A stretch of 64,000 bases of DNA from Dillenia suffruticosa (Eukaryota; Streptophyta; Magnoliopsida; Dilleniales; Dilleniaceae): NCBI GenBank assembly GCA_033439265.1, contig JAVTVX010000030.1, positions 3,598,501 through 3,662,500 on the forward strand, read 5' to 3'. The translations under genes and the position numbers were made by a program. The notes beneath the pieces are model-generated. The model was not told the origin of the DNA, did not search any database, and worked only from the letters and a program-made list of their open reading frames with translations. Every line of letters begins with the position of its first letter. Positions within the stretch are counted from its first letter, which is position 1. Shown one piece after another: positions 61,401 through 64,000 of this stretch.

Positions 61401-64000
61401 AGGGTGTTACAAGTCATTGAATTGCTGCTAAGGTTATATGGTTGTATGTTCTTTCACAGAACAACATATGTACATTGGAAATAATTGCAATAGTTGCTTG
61501 CCTGGAAGAAAAATAAAATCATAATTAGCACCGCATGATGGTCCCTCTTTCTATTCATTCTTCATTTGTGAGAAATAGATTGTTATGTGTTTGCTCTATC
61601 TAAAAAGTGGTTGTTATATGTTTGACTATTCCAATCATTTCTTGGGCACTGCTAAGGTAGAATGTCTTGAAGAGCTGCATCGGTCATGAGTTCAGGCTCC
61701 TTGTATGATATTAATGTCAAAATGTATATGATATGCGCAATGGCATAAAAGCGGAATTGCTGTTAACTTGGTGGCCCTTAAGCTAAATACTTTTGCTTGT
61801 ACTGTAGATTCACAAAGTGTATAATGCATAGAGGTTTTAACTGTCATGCTTCTGCTTGCAAATTCATGTGTTGTTTGTGTCAGGGTGCTTGATAACCTGA
61901 AAGATTATGCTGTAAGAGCCCTTGTCAATGCTGTTGATCATCTTGGGACAGTTGCATATAAATTAACCGATCTCCTTGAGCAACAAGCATCAGATGTCTC
62001 AACAATGGAGCTAAAGGTTTCTTGCCTAAATCAGGTAATGTTTTGCACTTGGTTTGACTAATTTATTATCCTTGAGTGCTATGGTATGGCTAAAATTGGA
62101 ACTTGCTTTTATTTTCAGCAACTACTCACGTGCCAAATATACATGGATAAAGAGGGTCATAGAGAACAGCAGCTACTAGCTTTCATCCCAAGACATCACA
62201 AGCACTACATTTTACCTAGTAAGAATGAAGAGTTTTTAGTCTTCTAACTGCCCATCAATATGATAAGTTCTAACCATTTTCACTTTTTCTACTTTTCTTT
62301 CTCTTTTGTTCCATTGTATTTCCCTCCAAGCTAGATTCAATTAGCAAAAAGGTTCATTTTAGTCCACACGTACAGATAGATGCTCCGCAAAATCAAATCC
62401 AAGGAAGGCCTCATCTTCATCCTTCAGGTGCTTAATTTTGTTGTGACATTTTCTTGGTTTTTCTATTTTTGGTTGGAGATTTTGGTCTTAAGACTATTTT
62501 TGGCCATGCATGTGGACCGGTCGGGTTGTCGAAACCCTCAAATTAATATTGATTTCTCCAATGCAACAAACTGTTAACAGGTCGAATCCCAAGGGAACTA
62601 GTTAATTCAATCTCTTAGTTAATGTAAAAAAATTTAAGTTGGGGTTTTCCAAACAAATTGCTAAAATAAAATTTGTCGAATAAAAATTAATAACCTAAAA
62701 ATAAGAAACAAATCAACAATGAAAAATACTAAAATTTAAGGAAGAAATTCAATTTATCAAACTCTGATCCAAAGGTTCGTATATTCGATTGTCTTATTGA
62801 TCATTGGTTGAAAATATTATTCTTGCAATTCAAGCATTTAACATTAGATCTATTAGGATAGCCATAATAAATCTTGCATTTTCCTAAAATAATTGACCAA
62901 ACTCCGCATCCAATCAAAACTTATCATTAATCGACTCGGCACGATAGCGTTCCATATCAAATAATGACAACATTAAGTTCTGTGAAAACAGTTAAACCAA
63001 AATATAAATAATCAGGATAGCCGTACAATTATTCGATTTTGTTCCATCGATTCCTTAGGTTAAAATGAATATCGGCAACGACCCATAAACATAAATAACC
63101 TATTTGCTACTATTACCATTCATTTATGACAATTACAGATCACTGAAATCCTAAATGCAGTAGAAAAATTGATATTGAATTAAATTGTCAAATTAATCAA
63201 TACCAATCTTTCATAAAAATAAATCAAGAATCGACAAATATTTGAATTAAAAGGCAAGAAATTGAATTAAGAACATAACCTCACAATGAAGAACAATCAA
63301 TTAAAGTTCCCCTTGAATCAGAATAAAGAAACTAGCCACTCATGGTGGCCATGTTCTTGAGAATAAACAAAAGAAAGAATAAAAGAAAAAACAATGTTCT
63401 TCAAAGAAAAAGAAAAAAAAAATAAAACCTAAACCTAAACCTAAAAAGAGATTAATATAGCCGTCACAACACTTGTAAATGTATATATGAATAGTGCCGT
63501 GAACAGTAACGTGAATAGTGCCTTCTAGGGTTAATGAGGAGAGTCCTTCTTTTAATGCTATAGGTCTCCAAGATTTTTCCAAAATAATAGGAAAAAGATC
63601 CACCAAAATAGGAAAATTTAGAAATTTTACTCCTAACAATAATTTTTACTTAATGTAAAAATTCCTAAAATAAAATCTTCCACCTTTTGATGCTTCTTCC
63701 TTTCTTTTGTAGGCCCAATTGATATCTTGAACTATTTAGTTCCAAAAATGTTTCTTTAATCCCATTTTGATCCAATCTCCATTTTTTATCCCTAAAAATA
63801 AAAAGGCCATAAAAACAATTATTAGAGTACTAATCAATCCAAAATCAAATCATAATATCAACAATAAAAATGACAATTTGTGCATTATCATGGAATAATA
63901 CATTTGTTGTTTTATGCATTAAATTCAGGTACACCTGCATCAAAAACACTTTCCTGGCACTTAGCTTCAGAGACGAAGTCTACTCTTAAGGATCCACTTG
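57631..64000 (+). CDS. ABIL1: ABIL1-type gene (SCAR/WAVE complex ABI subunit), 5' six exons
   Basis: Exons at 57631-57723, 61077-61159, 61884-62034, 62119-62218, 62335-62427 and 63929-64000 (continuing outside). All splice sites are GT/AG and phases agree. The product begins MVDLEQSRTENPMTFDEVSM, then ERSKSFVKALQELKNLRPQL, YSAAEYCEKSYL, VLDNLKDYAVRALVNAVDHL, YKLTDLLEQQASDVSTMELK, FIPRHHKHYILP, KKVHFSPHVQ and SGTPASKTLSWHLASETKS. This is the conserved N-terminal helical region of plant ABI-1-like (ABIL) proteins, which join SCAR/WAVE to activate ARP2/3 actin nucleation at the plasma membrane. The HYILP and LSWHLASETK blocks fit the ABIL1 subgroup, from memory. Intron 1 is 3.35 kb and rich in GA and other repeats; intron 5 is 1.5 kb. 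A 47-base CT tract lies about 110 bases before the ATG. The C-terminal part is off the window. Confidence 0.92.
58384..58427 (+). repeat. GA microsatellite in ABIL1 intron 1
   Basis: 44 bases of GA. Confidence 0.9.
58718..58870 (+). repeat. Short tandem units in ABIL1 intron 1
   Basis: A unit GTGAGCACCAAATTG with nearby GATTGAAGA recurs three times, mixed with GA tracts. Confidence 0.6.

Overview
The window is nuclear DNA of a flowering plant, most likely a woody dicot. It is AT-rich, with long introns bounded by GT/AG, many GA/CT microsatellites, decayed copia, LINE, CACTA and SINE copies, and a block of scrambled chloroplast DNA. I cannot name the species.

The host genes fall into three sets. 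(1) Six copies of one small membrane-protein family. Three are on the + strand at 2-289 (cut by the window edge), 2143-2685 and 6789-7364. Three are on the - strand at 11957-12448, 30788-31297 and 48693-49184. All are intronless in their coding part and 160-191 residues long where complete. They share an N-terminal helix with a KRV motif, a first hydrophobic segment containing FQ, a WW(I/M/V/L)PF motif opening a second one, a charged linker, and a last membrane segment ending in Cys. I do not know a described function for this family, and it is the best candidate here for something new. (2) A glycine-rich gene on the - strand (four recognisable coding exons, 40734-43129) that resembles the plant FERTILITY RESTORER RF2 family. 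(3) The 5' six exons of an ABIL1-type gene (ABI-like subunit of the SCAR/WAVE complex) from 57631 to the right edge.

Layout: 0-7.4 kb, tandem membrane-protein genes with a complete non-autonomous CACTA element between two of them. 7.4-11.9 kb, AT-rich with no gene. 11.9-14.5 kb, a membrane-protein gene with a likely distant 5' exon. 14.5-17.2 kb, local duplications around a copia scrap. 17.5-28.2 kb, LINE scrap plus two old copia copies of one family. 30.8-35.2 kb, the divergent membrane-protein gene, whose probable 5' intron carries a minisatellite and the plastid insertion. 36-38.8 kb, internally deleted LINE. 40.7-46.7 kb, RF2-like gene. 47.1-47.8 kb, broken piece of the ABIL1 gene. 48.6-52.4 kb, a second copy of the 11.9 kb gene joined to a copy of the RF2-like gene's 5' region. 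52.4-54.2 kb, compact LTR element. 57.6-64 kb, ABIL1-type gene.

The main story is rearrangement. The block 48.6-52.7 kb is a chimera of two other parts of this same window, so an intact membrane-protein gene now sits behind a duplicated upstream exon that looks as if it belongs to an unrelated gene. The genes show no operon-like or pathway relationship. The membrane-protein cluster is a local gene family, and ABIL1 and the RF2-like gene are ordinary neighbours. All coordinates of exons, repeats and duplications were read by eye; no search, alignment or expression data were available.
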